From contig NC_092577.1 of the NCBI RefSeq assembly GCF_037975245.1, positions 23,991,398 through 24,055,397 of the forward strand: 64,000 nt of DNA, read 5' to 3'. Below the pieces are notes generated by a model. The model saw only the letters and a program-made list of their open reading frames with translations. It made no database searches and had not been told where the DNA came from. Position numbers and translations under genes: made by a program. Origin of the DNA: Apostichopus japonicus (lineage: Eukaryota > Echinodermata > Holothuroidea > Aspidochirotida > Stichopodidae). This document shows, one piece after another, positions 1-10,998 of this stretch (within the stretch, counting starts at the first letter, position 1; each line of letters starts with the position of its first letter).

Positions 1-2240
1 GTAACCTCCTAAGCTCCAGGGTGGTGAGATTCAACAGTTGTAACCGCCTATAATAAGGAACCCTCTGAACAAATGATCGTAGTAGCTCACCTCTGGACCT
101 TTTCAAGTACTTCCTTATCCTTAGCAAAATAAGGGTTCCAGGCCTGCACAGCATACTCCAGATGAGGCCTAACCAACTGCTTATGAAGCCTAACTACGAT
201 GTCCTCTTTCAGAAAACTGAAGTTCCTCTTCATCAGCTTCAAAACAATGTTTGGAAGGTTGCAGAGACGAGTCAATGTAGATACCTAGGTCTCTTTCAAC
301 AGAGACCTCCTGTAACTCCACACCATTTAGATTGTATGTAAACTTTTGGTTACTACTACCAATGTGCATTACCTTACATTTATCAATATTAAAAAGCATT
401 TGCCACCCCTGAGACCAGGAAAAAATATTATCTAAATCCGCTTGAAATTTCTCAGAATCGCTTTTAGAAGAGACCTCAGAATACAATTGTGTCATCAGCA
501 AACTCCTTAGCTGTACACAAAATATCTCCGTCGATGTCATTTATATAGGCAACAAACAACAGGGGACCTAATACAGACCCTTGTGGAACACCACTAGTAA
601 CGTTCTGCCAGGAAGAAGCACAGCCATTAATTACCACGGTGGTGGGGAACGCTGGTGGGGAACAGTGATATCTATATAATCTGAAATCTTGAAATATCGG
701 CTGGTGGGGAACTTTATCAAAGGCCTTCTAGAAATCCAGGAACACAACATCTACAGACCTCTGCCTATCTAGTGAGCTTGTTACATCTTCCATAAACTCA
801 AGGATATTAGTGAGACAAGACCTTTTTTGACAAAAGCCATGCTGAGACTCTCTGATCAAAGACTGACTGCTGAAGTGACAGACCAAAGACTTTTTAAGAA
901 AAGACTCCATGACCTTACAAACTACACTAGTAAGACTAACGGGCTTATAATTACAGGGTTTAGTCTTATGACCCTTCTTGAAAATTGGGGTAATATTAGC
1001 ACATCTCCAGTCCCTGGGAACATAACCTTCATCCATAAATTTAATAAAAATCAACGAGAGTGGAACGCAGAAATAGTGTGCAAAAGTCTTCAACAAATAC
1101 GGATGGATTGCATCCGGTCCAGAAGCTTTAGAAACATTTAGACGGAGCTGCTCCTTTAAGACAACGTCATCCGAGAATAAGAGCGTATCCGGTTTAGGCC
1201 TATCACTGCCCCCTGAAAATCTGGAATACTACTTGTGAAAACCGACACAAAATAGTCGTTCAAAAGATCTGCAAGATCCTGACTATCAGTAACTATCTTA
1301 TCAGCCTGTGGTGCCCTAAGGGAAACAATTGCATCTTTAACTTTCTGCTTTGACCTGACATAAGAAAAGAAGGCCTTTGGGTTATCCTTAATTTTTAGGG
1401 CAATGCTTTTTTCGAAATGCAATTTAACATGAGAGACTAAGCATTCTACCTTCAGCTGATGAATTTTAAACTTGGCCAAAAGAGATTCAGATTTAGTCCT
1501 CCTAAACAACTTCCACGTTCTACGTTTTTGCCTAATTGCACATCTAACTTTCTTATTCATCCAGTGAGGCATACTGCATTACGACGACGATTCTTTCACG
1601 GAACATGATTTTCCATAATGACCTTTAATTTATCAGCAAAACAAATACAAGACTGAGAAGCACTCATATCACTAACCAAATGAATCCAATCTGTACCCTT
1701 TAGTAAAGTTTCAATTGCCTCTGTATCTGATCTCCAAAAATCAGGGACTTTTTCCTTGCTAACAGAACTTACGACCTTGCAAACAACATCAAAAGCTAGT
1801 ATATCATGATCACTAGTTCCTAGTTTTCCTAGACCGGTCAAATCAACAACATTGCTTGAATTAGAACTCAAAACAAGATCCAGGATGTTATCCCCCCTAG
1901 TAGGGAAAGTAACATGTTGATGTAAAAAGCAATCTTGCACAACATCTAGAAAATTACTACCTTTCCTTCTACTAGAACCATCTATCCAATTAATGTCAGG
2001 GAAATTAAAGTCGCCCATTATAACAACATCACCTTTAGCAGACATTCTAATTGAATCAAACAGCACATCATTATCATCGCTGCTGTTAGGAGAGCGGTAA
2101 ACAACACCCACAGTGATAACGTCCCTGGACCTCGTGGAGTTGTTTGTGGACAACTCGCACCAGACAGAATTAACAAAAGACCCTTGCAACTGAGACAAAA
2201 GACCCTTGCGACTGAGAATGCTAGAATAACATTTACACTT
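1..2240 (-). mobile_element. CR1-clade LINE, 5'-truncated and decayed, running off the left edge
   Basis: Read on the minus strand, translated pieces run in normal CR1 order. The C-terminal part of the endonuclease lies at about 2240-1596, with VVIMGDFNFPDINW and the TSDHDILAF motif. The connector follows at 1572-1156 (MNKKVRCAIRQKRRTWKLF), then RT motifs at 1096-728 (PVSLTSVVCKVMESF, QHGFCQKRSCLTNILEF, VFLDF). RT continues at 727-480 with SGVPQGSVLGPLLF and an FADDT catalytic box, and the C-terminal tail is at 540-1 (VSVERDLGIYIDSSL, VRPHLEYAVQAWNP, VEKVQR-type end). The product would be an endonuclease/reverse transcriptase. ORF1 and the first half of the endonuclease are absent. The reading frame changes several times and part of the palm after the first catalytic Asp is deleted near 660-720, so it is dead. 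The 3' end lies outside the window. Clade is assigned from remembered CR1 motifs. Confidence 0.85.
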
Positions 2241-2989
2241 AAAACGGAAAAAGGATAATCGCATTTTTTCCACATTTATTTCAAACTTCTTTCACAGGAA
2301 ATTATCGTGATTTGTTCAATCCTCCAAAAATATCGTCTTCAAAAAAATATAAGCAATATCAGTTACGCGATGGTCCGTATCATAGTGTGGTACAGTACGG
2401 ATGTATCAATGACCATGCTTCTAGTAATTTATACTGCCCGCACATACCTAGCGCTCGTTCGCGGACTACGACTGTCATAGATATAGTACATACTACGGCG
2501 CTGTGTAAAACATGCATTAGCAACTTGATTGCGATTTCGACTCGCAAACTGCGATGCGAACCCGGTTAAAATATGCCCTGGTCAGGAGTTATCCGAGGAG
2601 GATATTCAATGGTGGTCATGACCAATGAAGCTGGTCTTGCTAAACCAGAGAGGATCAGAGGGACCAACATGAGGCGTTTTGATGGCAACCATGAGCCAGG
2701 TAAATTGTTTTTTGTTAAAGAATTTATAGTGAATGTAGTGAAATACCATGCAGTTTGATTACATTGGAGGTTTAAACAACATATTACTAAAGTTGACAGC
2801 AAATGCATCAGGAGAATTTGCAGATGACACTGGTTGCTTCAAGTTGATTTAGGGATCAAATGTTAATTACATGTTTATATCTTCCTAATTGCAAGTTGCC
2901 CTTAGAATTAGTAAAGTGCTATTTGTATGCATTAGATAAGTGTACCTGCCAACTTCAGCAGCAACAATGGGTGGTTGACCTTATGGGTC
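2241..2989. other. Unassigned spacer between CR1 and Tx1 copy A
   Basis: No recognisable protein or repeat. Short open frames (for example 2573-2758) have no family resemblance that I can see. Sequence character changes near 2570-2940, but no terminal repeats or TSD were found. Confidence 0.5.
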
Positions 2990-2991
2990 AT

Positions 2992-5859
2992 ATCTGACCA
3001 TGACACTGTGGTAGCACGTTTTGTTTTGCCTTCCATTTTCCCGATCGGGCGTGGCCTATGGAAGCTTAACTGTCGGATTCTTGGCGAGGCAGAATTCCGC
3101 CAGGGTTTCGAGACCAGGTACAAAGGATGGCAAACATTGAAGCCGGCCTTTGCTTGTACATCCCAGTGGTGGGATAATATCAAGTTGCGCATCAAACGTT
3201 ACGCAATTCAGTATTGCGTGACCCGCGCACGGCGTCGAAGAGAAAAATTCTCGAAGCTGTGCGCGGAGGTGAAGTTTGGCGACCCTTCGGCAGTCATCGC
3301 TTTGCAGACGTATCTCGATGAAAAGTACCACGGTGCCCGCGTCAGGGCCCGTGTCGAAGCGGTGGAAGCCGAGGAGCGCCCTTCACTGAGGTTTTACCAG
3401 TCCGTTGGCTCATCGGCGGGTGACAGACGCGTCCCGTCTGTGCGCGCTACCGATGGGACCGTGGTCAGTGACCCTCACGGCATTGTCCGCGTATATGAAG
3501 AGTATTATTCGAGTTTGTTTACGCGTGGCAATGTCGACTCAAAAACCGTTCCCCACGATGTCAATGATATTTTGGGGGGCGGAATAACCACTGTTGAGCT
3601 TTGGAAGTCGCTTTCGAAGATGAAGAATGGCAAGTCCCCGGATTCGGACGGGCTTCCGAGGGAGTTCTACCGAACCTTCTGGGCAATAATAGGACCCGAC
3701 ATCAGAGCCGTCTTCGAAGACGCCTTCCAAAACGGACTGTTAAACGAAAGTCAACGTCTGGGAATGATTACTTTGCTGCCAAAGTCTGGGGACCCCTTGG
3801 ATCCCCATAACAAGCGTCCGATCACCTTGTTAAATGTGGACTACAAGTTGCTGGCTAAGGCTTTGTGCAACCGCCTTGCACTGGCTATGCCGCATCTTGT
3901 TGGTGATCTCCAGACTTGTGCAGTGAAGGGTCATTGCATCCAGCAGAACTTGTGGTTGATGCGCGACTTGACCGACTTTGTTATTGAGCGTGATCTGCCA
4001 TGTGCATTGGTGTCTCTGGACCAGCAGAAGGCCTTTGACATGGTGGATCGTGGTTTTTTAATGAATACTTTTTAAGAAAAAGTCACCCAGGAAAGAACCT
4101 GGGCACGAAAACCAAACTACCAAACGACTGATCCGCTCTCAGCCCCAGTCCCCTTGCATCGGGACTGTGACTGTGTGATCATCGTCAGGTGTGTATCACC
4201 ATTCCCGAAGGGAACAGATACTACACATGATCTTAGCCAAAAGGCCGAGAAGCGATGAATGTATTGGAGACGTTTCAGTTGCACCCAAATTTTCGTAAAT
4301 GGATTTCTGTTTTGTATGAACAAAGTTTCAGTTCTGTTAACGTAAATGGGTTTTGTTCGGAGGTTTTTTACGTAGAGAGGGGGGTGCGCCAGGGGTGCCC
4401 TCTGTCTCCATTACTTTATGTTTTGTTTAGCGAGTCCCTCTCTCGTCTGTTGGAAAGGGACTCCAAACTTGTTCCATTCGTTGTGCCAGGGGGTGCAAAA
4501 GTGAAATGCGCTCAATATGCAGATGACGTGACATGTATTGTTTCGAGTCTCGGCTCCTTTCGCGCACTCTCGCAGGATCTATCTATTTTTGCTACCGGGG
4601 CGAAGTTGAATCCAGAAAAGACAAAGGGCCTTCGTCTTGGTAGCTGGAGATACAGAGACTTACCATTCGGTGCGTCGTGGTCGGATCAGAATATCATATG
4701 GTATATGGTTCGGCTACGATGCACCTTGTGATGTCACCTGGAACGAGAGGGCTGAGGTATTTCAGAGCAGACTCGAAACCTTTGGCAACCGCTGGCTTTC
4801 GATCTTGGGGAAAGTCACTGTTATTAATCGTTTGGTTTCGCCCATCTTGTGGTACCCGGGCGCGGTGTACCCTATTCCGCGTCGCGTCCTGGTACGGTTG
4901 GAGAGGGCGATTTTTTCATTCATATGGTCTGGTGGTACAGAGCTTGTCAAGAGGGCAATATTGTACCAAAAACTGGAAAAGGGGGGGGGACTAGGGGTGG
5001 TTCATCTGGGAAGTAAATTGACCTTTTTGTTATTTAAGCAGTTGTTTGTAGCGGTAACTGACCCAGGGTTGCCTTGTTCATATTTTGTACGTTTTTGGGC
5101 GGTTTGCACCTGCGTCGATGGGTCCCGGTGCTGTTTAGCAACAGAGAACCGCATAGTAGTACTCCAAACAGGGTGGTGCGTGTCATCTGCTCCGCTCTGA
5201 TTGAGTTGCACCCTGTTGACCTGTCACAGCCGGCCCTCGTTCACAGTTCGTTGAGGGATAAGGCCTTGAATGCAACTTTTGTCCAGGGACGTCATTCTGC
5301 CGAAGTATGGCGTTCGGTGCATTCAAGGCTGAATGGTTGCAGGCTCCGTGATCTTGCATGGAGAGTTGCACACGGTGCCTTGGTGACCAACCTAAAAAGA
5401 TATCATTGGCGATTGGGTGATGGACTGTGCCCTAGGACCGGCTGTGACAGCTTAGAGAGTACTGCTCATGTTTTTTGGCATTGTTACTTTGTATTAAACT
5501 TATGGGAGTGGTTCCAGACCTGGACCGACCGTGTTACGGGAGACCGTTCATGGTCGGTAGGGCAGGGCTTTATTTTATATGGGGTAGACCCTCCAGTTTG
5601 TTCGGTAGCTGTGTTGCACCGCATCATTTTTGTTTGCTCTATTGTAAAAAAACATGTTTGGCGGAATAGATGTAATTTGGTTTTTAGGGGGACATTTGCC
5701 AGTTGGCTGGCAGTCCTGGAGGCGGTGAAGTCGGACATTCGCCTTCAGATTGAAGGCGATTTTGGCCGTTTATCTGGGGCTGCCTTTTTTGGACGCTGGT
5801 GTGCTGGGGAGGGGTTTTTCGTTTCGCTGCGTGCGGGTCGTCCTTCTGTACGTTTTTGA
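2992..5859 (+). pseudogene. ORF2 remnant (endonuclease tail, reverse transcriptase, C-terminal Zn knuckle) of Tx1 copy A
   Basis: The encoded protein would nick target DNA and reverse-transcribe the LINE RNA. Visible parts are the endonuclease end SDHDTVVARFVLPS, then RT motifs KMNGKSP-like (KMKNGKSPDSDGLPREFY), NKRPITLLNVDYKLLAKAL and VSLDQQKAFDMVD. After the SINE come GVRQGCPLSPLLYVLF, the catalytic YADDVT, and the Tx1-type thumb region with VTVINRLVSPILWYPGAVYP. A C-terminal knuckle follows (CPRTGCDSLESTAHVFWHC). The first segment is open from 2992 to 4066, the SINE then interrupts the palm, and further frame changes lie near 4590 and 4700 and again around 4980-5080. ORF2 would end at 5859. 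No product is possible. Confidence 0.88.
4067..4254 (-). mobile_element. U2-snRNA-headed SINE, copy 1, inserted in the RT of Tx1 copy A
   Basis: On the minus strand it begins CGCTTCTCGGCCTTTTGGCT and continues TAAGATCATGTGTAGTATC, which matches about the first 45 nt of spliceosomal U2 snRNA (stem I and branch-point recognition region). After CTGTTC the match stops. A different ~140-nt body follows: a CCC-TTCG-GGAA hairpin, an AGTCCC/GGGGACT hairpin, CCCAGG-TTCTTT-CCTGGG, and a 3' end GACTTTTTCTTAAAAAGT. The U2 Sm site and 3' stems are missing, so this is not a U2 gene. ATGAAT is repeated at 4061-4066 and 4255-4260, and removing the element restores the reading seen in copy B, so it is an insertion. 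Full length, 188 bp. Confidence 0.85.
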
Positions 5860-6010
5860 ATGTTTGAGTGGGGGGGGGTTGGGCGTTTTGTCTCTGCAGG
5901 TCGGCGGGCGTATGTTTTTTTGGCTCGCTAGACCTTAGTTTCGTTTGTCAGAATAGGATGGTTCGGTAGTGCCGTTTGGCCGTGACGTTTTGTATCCCGC
6001 ATGGCGGGTC

Positions 6011-6848
6011 GCGTCACTTTTTTCCCCACGATGGTTGTGGGTAATTACCATAAAGGAGGCGTGTCTCAATCAGTGCACATGTGCAGTAGGCCTACTTCAG
6101 GAAAGTTTGGTATGACCTATGCACTGTACTATTGTTACAAATACATTACTGCTATATAAATACTGTACTGCAATTGTTACAAATACATTACTGCTATATA
6201 AATACTGTACTGCAATTGTTACAAATACCGTACCATGCTTCGTACATCACACAAAAACTTGGATATCGCGTGCATGCACTGTACTAGCCTAGCCTATATG
6301 ACTTATTGTAAGGCTAGTGCGAACCACACGTACGTCGACTGGATATGGGCATCGTATGGATATGGGAAGGAACAAAGACAGGAACAAAGACTGATGATTC
6401 TTTGGTACTTGCTTTAGAACGTAAGGAAAGTCCTTATGCAACAAATAACACCGGTCCTCACTCCTCAGGCTAAAAATAATTCGAAATGCCCCAAAGCTGA
6501 CAAAGGCCAACTTTTATTGTTAAATATGTCAAAGATGTAATTTCAAACCAAAGATAAGGTTCCTGTAAGTCAGTTTATAGAAAACGTTAGAAATTCCATC
6601 ACTGGTAATACTAGCCTTTTGCAGTGAAATGATCTTGTACGGTCTTTTCACATGCGTACGTACACGGCCTAGATGTTTCCAGTGTTATATCAATTCACGT
6701 ACGAACACTATGGTAAATAACCTCTGTTGCCATAGGAGCACAATTAGATTGGCGCTATTTACCTTTCCTTTTTGAGGATATCTGCCAGTATAGCGGCACG
6801 CCTACTTTATGTTAATTACCCACAACCATCCTGGGAAAAAAATCACGC
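6011..6848. mobile_element. Mutator-like MITE inside the 3' UTR of Tx1 copy A
   Basis: Imperfect ~53-bp terminal inverted repeats. The left end reads GCGTCACTTTTTTCCCC, then GATGGTTGTGGGTAATTA; the right end, reverse-complemented, reads GCGTGATTTTTTTCCCA followed by the same block and AAAG.AGGCGTG. It is flanked by a 9-bp duplication, TGGCGGGTC (6002-6010) and TGGTGGGTC (6849-6857). Removing it rejoins the LINE 3' end exactly as in copies B and F. A 9-bp TSD with long TIRs fits Mutator-like (MULE) elements. There is no transposase, so it is non-autonomous. The 838-bp interior includes a 42-bp tandem duplication. One mismatch in the TSD suggests moderate age. Confidence 0.75.
6122..6234. repeat. 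42-bp tandem repeat, about 2.6 units
   Basis: The unit is ATTGTTACAAATACATTACT followed by GCTATATAAATACTGTACTGCA, repeated almost perfectly inside the MITE. Probably a local replication slip. Confidence 0.85.
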
Positions 6849-6940
6849 TGGTGGGTCACGTAAAAAGCACACACTCTATAACATAACAATACTCTAGTGC
6901 TTTAGTAATTACTATTTGACCAAAACTGTTTTATTTTCAG

Positions 6941-7599
6941 AACTGGCTGGCCAGGGAGAGACCGAGGCTACAACTGAAGCCTCGGACATTGGGGAACCGG
7001 ATGATGAGGTGAGAAAAGTTGTCACAGCTTCAAAATGCAACGGCACTCACATGGATGTCGTCCATGTCGAGGAAGAATATCTGCCACATTTACCACAAGA
7101 TGATGATTCTTCGTCAATCTGTAAGTATTTGCAGTTATATGTTGAGATCAGGCGAAGTCCCTTTGCAGTCCCTGTGACCAGCAGGGTTGAATGAGGGTAT
7201 ATAAGCTGAAAGATTACGATAGGATATTACGTTCAATGCAACACCATGTTTACTGACTATTGCAGTCAAAACCTAACTGACTGTAGTCATCAGTGTTTTG
7301 GAATGAAGGTAAGGAATGGAAGCTTTTGCATGTAAGCCCTATATCAGAGGGCATACTTTTTATTCTTAAAACATCTTTAACTGTGTCTTTAAATATATTT
7401 TGATGACAACACAACATGTCTTTCTTCCTGTTGCAGTCAAAGCTGACCGTAAAAAGCCCCAAAAAGTGCCTAGGAAAACCACACAGAGACACAAATGGAC
7501 ACCAGATGAAATTTAAGAGGTGAAGCAGCTGTTTAGTATGACCTTCAGGAAAGACAAACCCCCGGGTGAAAAAGCGGTCAAGAACGCCATGGAAGTTAG
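6941..7599 (+). pseudogene. Gene R: two exons of an unnamed gene with a SANT-like C-terminal block, one in-frame stop
   Basis: Exon a (6941-7120) follows a strong acceptor (TTTTATTTTCAG) and ends in a strong donor (CT|GTAAGT). It encodes an acidic stretch (EATTEASDIGEPDDEVRKVV, EEEYLPHLPQDDDSSS). Exon b (7437-7599) follows CCTGTTGCAG and ends at GTTAG|GTAAGC. The two join in phase to read KADRKKPQKVPRKT and HKWTPDEI, then a TAA, then EVKQLFSMTFRKDKPPGEK. The W-T-x-D/E-E-I-x-x-V pattern resembles the Myb/SANT-like tail of uncharacterised invertebrate and fish proteins; that is memory, not a search. The stop at about 7514-7516 suggests a pseudogene or a sequencing error. Upstream exons were not found; the LINE A insertion ends only 70 bp upstream. 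Confidence 0.55.
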
Positions 7600-7834
7600 G
7601 TAAGCGAAAGGAGGCTCTTTGTGGCAATTGCCACTGAAAGTATTAAAGCTAAAGCTGGCTGAGGTTAAAGAGTTAACTTCACTAGAGGTTAAACAGTTTA
7701 AGAGACACTCTTACATTTTGATTGTATAAATTGGTGGAGGGGGGGGGGGTGTTGTTCAGACAAAATTGCACTCATTTTTGGTTTGATGATAATTGTAACC
7801 TATGCATTCATGATGGCGTATGTTGTATGTATGT

Positions 7835-8365
7835 GTGTGTGTTTGTGACGCCCAGCTTGTAAACATGTTTTTTTGTGGAGGTCAAGGGTCATTTCGGGTC
7901 ACCAAGGGTGAAATTGTGGAAACCTTGTAAACACGATATCTCAAGAAGGGAAGGTCGGACCAACTTTATATATTATGTATAGGTGTACCACATGAGTACA
8001 AGAAGCCTACTGTTTTCGGCGGAGGTGAAAGGTCATTTGGGGGATCACCAGGGGTGAAATTGTTAAAACCTTGTAAACACGATATCTCCAAGGGAATCAT
8101 GGGCAGACCCCATATTTGGTATGTAGGAGTACCACATTGTTTAAAAGAAGCTTTGTTTTTGCTGTAGGGTAAAGGTCATTTGAGGTCAGCAGGTGTCAAA
8201 TACTGAAATCCTTGTAATCACGATATCTTAATACTGGAACCTTGGGCCCATTTCTAACTTAGTGTGTATAAGTACCACAGTTAAAGAAGCGTATTGTGTT
8301 TTGTCAAAGGGTCATTTGGAGTCATCAGAGGTCAAAACATGAAACCCTTGTAAACATGTGCACCC
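7835..8365. repeat. Diverged minisatellite, ~140-bp unit, about four units
   Basis: The block AAACCTTGTAAACACGATAT plus TCTC recurs near 7918, 8066, 8205 and 8343, each time preceded by AGGTCATTTGGGGTCACCAG-like sequence and followed by a GTACCACA block. Units are roughly 75-85% alike by eye. A related TGTGAACCTGATATCTCAAG stretch occurs alone near 15075, so the unit also exists dispersed. Confidence 0.8.
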
Positions 8366-9057
8366 TCACTATACGTTGTCAGATTCATGAAGAAAACTGC
8401 TCATGTTACATCATCGAAACCACAATGCATTTTCGATGTTTTGAAAAACATCACAAATAAACACAAAATAGTGCGAAAGAAATGCACAGACATAATCAAT
8501 TCTGCTGTTGAACACACTTTTGTTTTTTGTATTGACTATTGGTACAATTGTGCATACGAAATTGGTTGGGGCAAGTCACAAAAACGAGCACTCTTCTCAT
8601 TCTTGACAGAACAGTGGTACTTGGTAACATACATATGTGGTATTTTATATTGCTATCATGTACTTGCTGGTATAAGCTCTTAGCATGAATTAAAGTTGAC
8701 TGTAAGTACACTTAAATACATTGAAATATATTTAATTTTTTGGGAGTACTTTACCATTCACGGATCAGGATTATCTGTTAGAGAATATCTGTATGCATCC
8801 AGGGGAAAACAAAGTTCGTTGCCAGTAACCACCCCGCCCCAAACAAACGAATAACAGTTGCACTGTAAATTAGTGCAATGATATTTCAGTCCCTTTTTAT
8901 TGTTCGAATTTATTGAATGAAATTCTTTTACAGCTTTTATGTGCTGTTTTACATAAACTCATAAAGGTTTATTGTATTTTACAGCCATTGATTGGCCATT
9001 GTTTTGATAAGAGTTCAATTGTGTTTGAAAACTTGTTCAGAATTGAGATACTAGCGT
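8366..9057. other. No recognisable content
   Basis: AT-rich spacer. The 98-codon plus-strand frame at 8387-8683 has no family resemblance and no start context. No missing exon of P1 could be recognised here. Confidence 0.5.
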
Positions 9058-9419
9058 GTGCATTTTACGTGCTAAGAAAACGGATACGGACCAAAGGTCA
9101 ACAGAACCAAAAACAATCCGAGTCTGTAAAACAACTGAAACCCATCAATCTCTCACTAACGCAGCGTTTAACGTGACGCGAAAAGGACACGGACCCAAAG
9201 GCCAACAGAAGCAAAACAAATAAAACATTACAAACTGGCCCCAAACTTGCGCCAGCGTCTGCGAAAGGCAGTGTCGGGAAGCCGTGCATGGTCCGCCTCC
9301 ATGCGCAACCTAATGTCACTTTGCACGAGGGGGACAATATCCTCTGCCCTCCAGACGTCCTTATCGAAAACTAGGCGGCATCTGCTGTTCCAGATGTGTC
9401 TCCTGATGACAGCAGTGTG
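9058..9419 (-). mobile_element. Tx1-clade LINE fragment D (3' end), inserted in P1
   Basis: On the minus strand it starts within the ORF2 C-terminus (IRRHIWNSRCRLVFD-type sequence, as in copy C at 33470) and runs through the 3' UTR (GGTCCGTATCCGTTTTCTTA) to GCACGTAAAATGCAC, the family terminus. It interrupts the gene-family copy P1 right after the STVNTLL-coding block. Possible imperfect TSD: ACACACT next to the 5' junction and ACACGCT after the 3' end. An internal gap relative to copy C removes sequence between about 9230 and 9250. It belongs to the C/E/G 3'-end subfamily. Confidence 0.8.
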
Positions 9420-10998
9420 TTAACCGTGGACATTTCCGTCGGACTAGCATCCGATGACAGGTAGGTATCCAATTTTTGTGACACTGGGAATAACACACTA
9501 AGACACTGCTTGGTTAAAACCAGCCCACGAAGGCAAAGGTGGCGCATCTTGTATCTGTGAGTGACAGGGAATTAGAGGGAAAAAATAACATTGGATTAAA
9601 ATGTACTCAATAGGTTGTTGGTGTCTGATTATAACCAAGGGAGGGTTGTGGCCACTGTTAGTGAACGAACCTAAGGGTCAGGTACGTCTGTGGCTCTGCC
9701 AACATTTACTTAAAGCCCTGTGCATAAATATCAAATAAAAGCAATATGAACAAATTATCAGTCAACAGTTGAATGTCAGAAAATAATTATCAACATGATC
9801 ATGTTTGCATTCCATGCACTTTTTCTCTTTCTAAAAACACAAAGTTTTTAACTTTTTGGATGTACGTGCAAATGATATTCTGTGTCCTTTTTGATGCCAT
9901 CAGCACTAAGAAGAAAGATATACATAAGCTTAACAACAATAACAAAGCAATTAAAAAAAAAACCAGGATGGAAAGAAACTTAAAACAAAATAGTAATAAA
10001 TTAATAAAATCAACACATACAACACTAAAATCATACACCCCAAGGACCCATTTAAGTCCATCCCATTTTCGTATGTCCAAATCCAAGGTGGGGGTGGGGT
10101 ATGTGTCAAATGTGTGTCTCATGGGTTACTTTTGTGCCAAAAAAATCCACAAACCCTCAAAACAAATTGGGGAAAAAATCAACAATAACTGTTAAATATC
10201 AGCAAATGTTAATGTGAAAATCATGCATTTGTTACAACCTACAACAACCAAGCAGAACAAGTGAAACATCAACTATGACAACTTCCGTAGGTCACAGTTG
10301 AGTTGAAACACTCCCATCACCTGTTGGTAGTGAGGCACTGCCTTTATAGTTCTTTGCTTAGACTTGGTAATGTCGATGACACTGGTTGATGGTGTGTTCC
10401 AGTCTCTGGTATCCTCTGAAGAATTATCCCATTTGTATTGTGCGTAGTACCTTTACCTGGAAAAAATAGGATATTGTTAAAGTTTTTATTTGTGAATAGA
10501 TGAATTGAGATTTTGTGGTTTTCACTGACAGGATTGAATGGAACTACATGTACAGGTTGTCGATTAATGATACAGATTTTTCTAATATTTTTGGTTTATT
10601 TTAATTCTTCTTTCAACAAGAGTCCAATATAGGCCTTCATGCAACTATGGCGAAAAATTTAGGGCATGCATATATGTCTGCCCTCAAATAAGGACAAACA
10701 ATTATCATGGGTTTGGCATTGGCAGTAGGTTATGCAGGGGTCGGATGTCTGCGTCCCAGGCAGAATTTTCTATCTGCTTTTGACTTGACTGGCTATCTTT
10801 TTTTTGTAGAAAAATTCAACATTTATACAAAAATATCAAGAGTAAAATAGTAAATAAAAAAAGTGCTCACCAGTTAAAGTCTCCTCTCCAAAGTCGTTAT
10901 TGTCCCAGACAATAGTAGTGAACACGCCTTCGTGAAAACCTGCTGGTATGCCACCACCTTGAAGCTATTGAAAAGCCAGTGCTGTATCGTGTTGTAGT
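9420..10998 (-). pseudogene. P1 distal part: three exons of an unnamed zinc-knuckle gene family
   Basis: Minus-strand exons join cleanly. 10998-10871 encodes QHDTALA and then TTIVWDNNDFGEETLTG, ending at CTG|GTGAGC. Next, 10456 to about 10290 follows TTTTTTCCAG, and the split codon gives GKGTTHNTNGIILQRIPETG. Then 9554-9420 follows CACTCACAG and encodes PPLPSWAGFNQAVS, TKIGYLPVI and SPTEMSTVNTLL. I recognise this order (DNNDFGEETLSG, GTTHNTNGI, LPAW..FN, IGY..LI) from large uncharacterised proteins of marine invertebrates. The function is unknown; the DN.DF and later FDQ..Y motifs would suit an RNase-H-like fold, which is speculation. In-frame stops and frame changes occur inside each exon. 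The rest is cut by LINE fragment D. Introns 10870-10457 and about 10289-9555 hold nothing else recognisable. Confidence 0.7.

Larger units (their letters stand above)
2990..6870 (+). mobile_element. Tx1-clade LINE copy A, 5'-truncated, carrying two later insertions
   Basis: Homology to copy B (51886-56783) starts abruptly at 2992 (TCTGACCATGACACTG), in the last part of the endonuclease domain, and runs to the family 3' end CGTAAAAAGCAC at 6870. The element therefore lacks its 5' UTR, ORF1 and most of the endonuclease, the usual outcome of incomplete target-primed reverse transcription. It was later interrupted by a U2-headed SINE (4067-4254) and a Mutator-like MITE (6011-6848). Compared with B it lacks about 33 bp near 3540. 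I could not find a convincing TSD. Close similarity to B by eye points to a young family. Confidence 0.9.

Noticed and set aside
4067-4254. Functional U2 snRNA gene
   Set aside because: Only the first ~45 nt match U2; the Sm site and 3' stem-loops are absent, and the sequence splits a LINE ORF with a TSD. The same holds at 18905 and 62926.
8387-8683. 98-codon plus-strand frame
   Set aside because: No family resemblance, no splice or start context; chance frame in AT-rich DNA.
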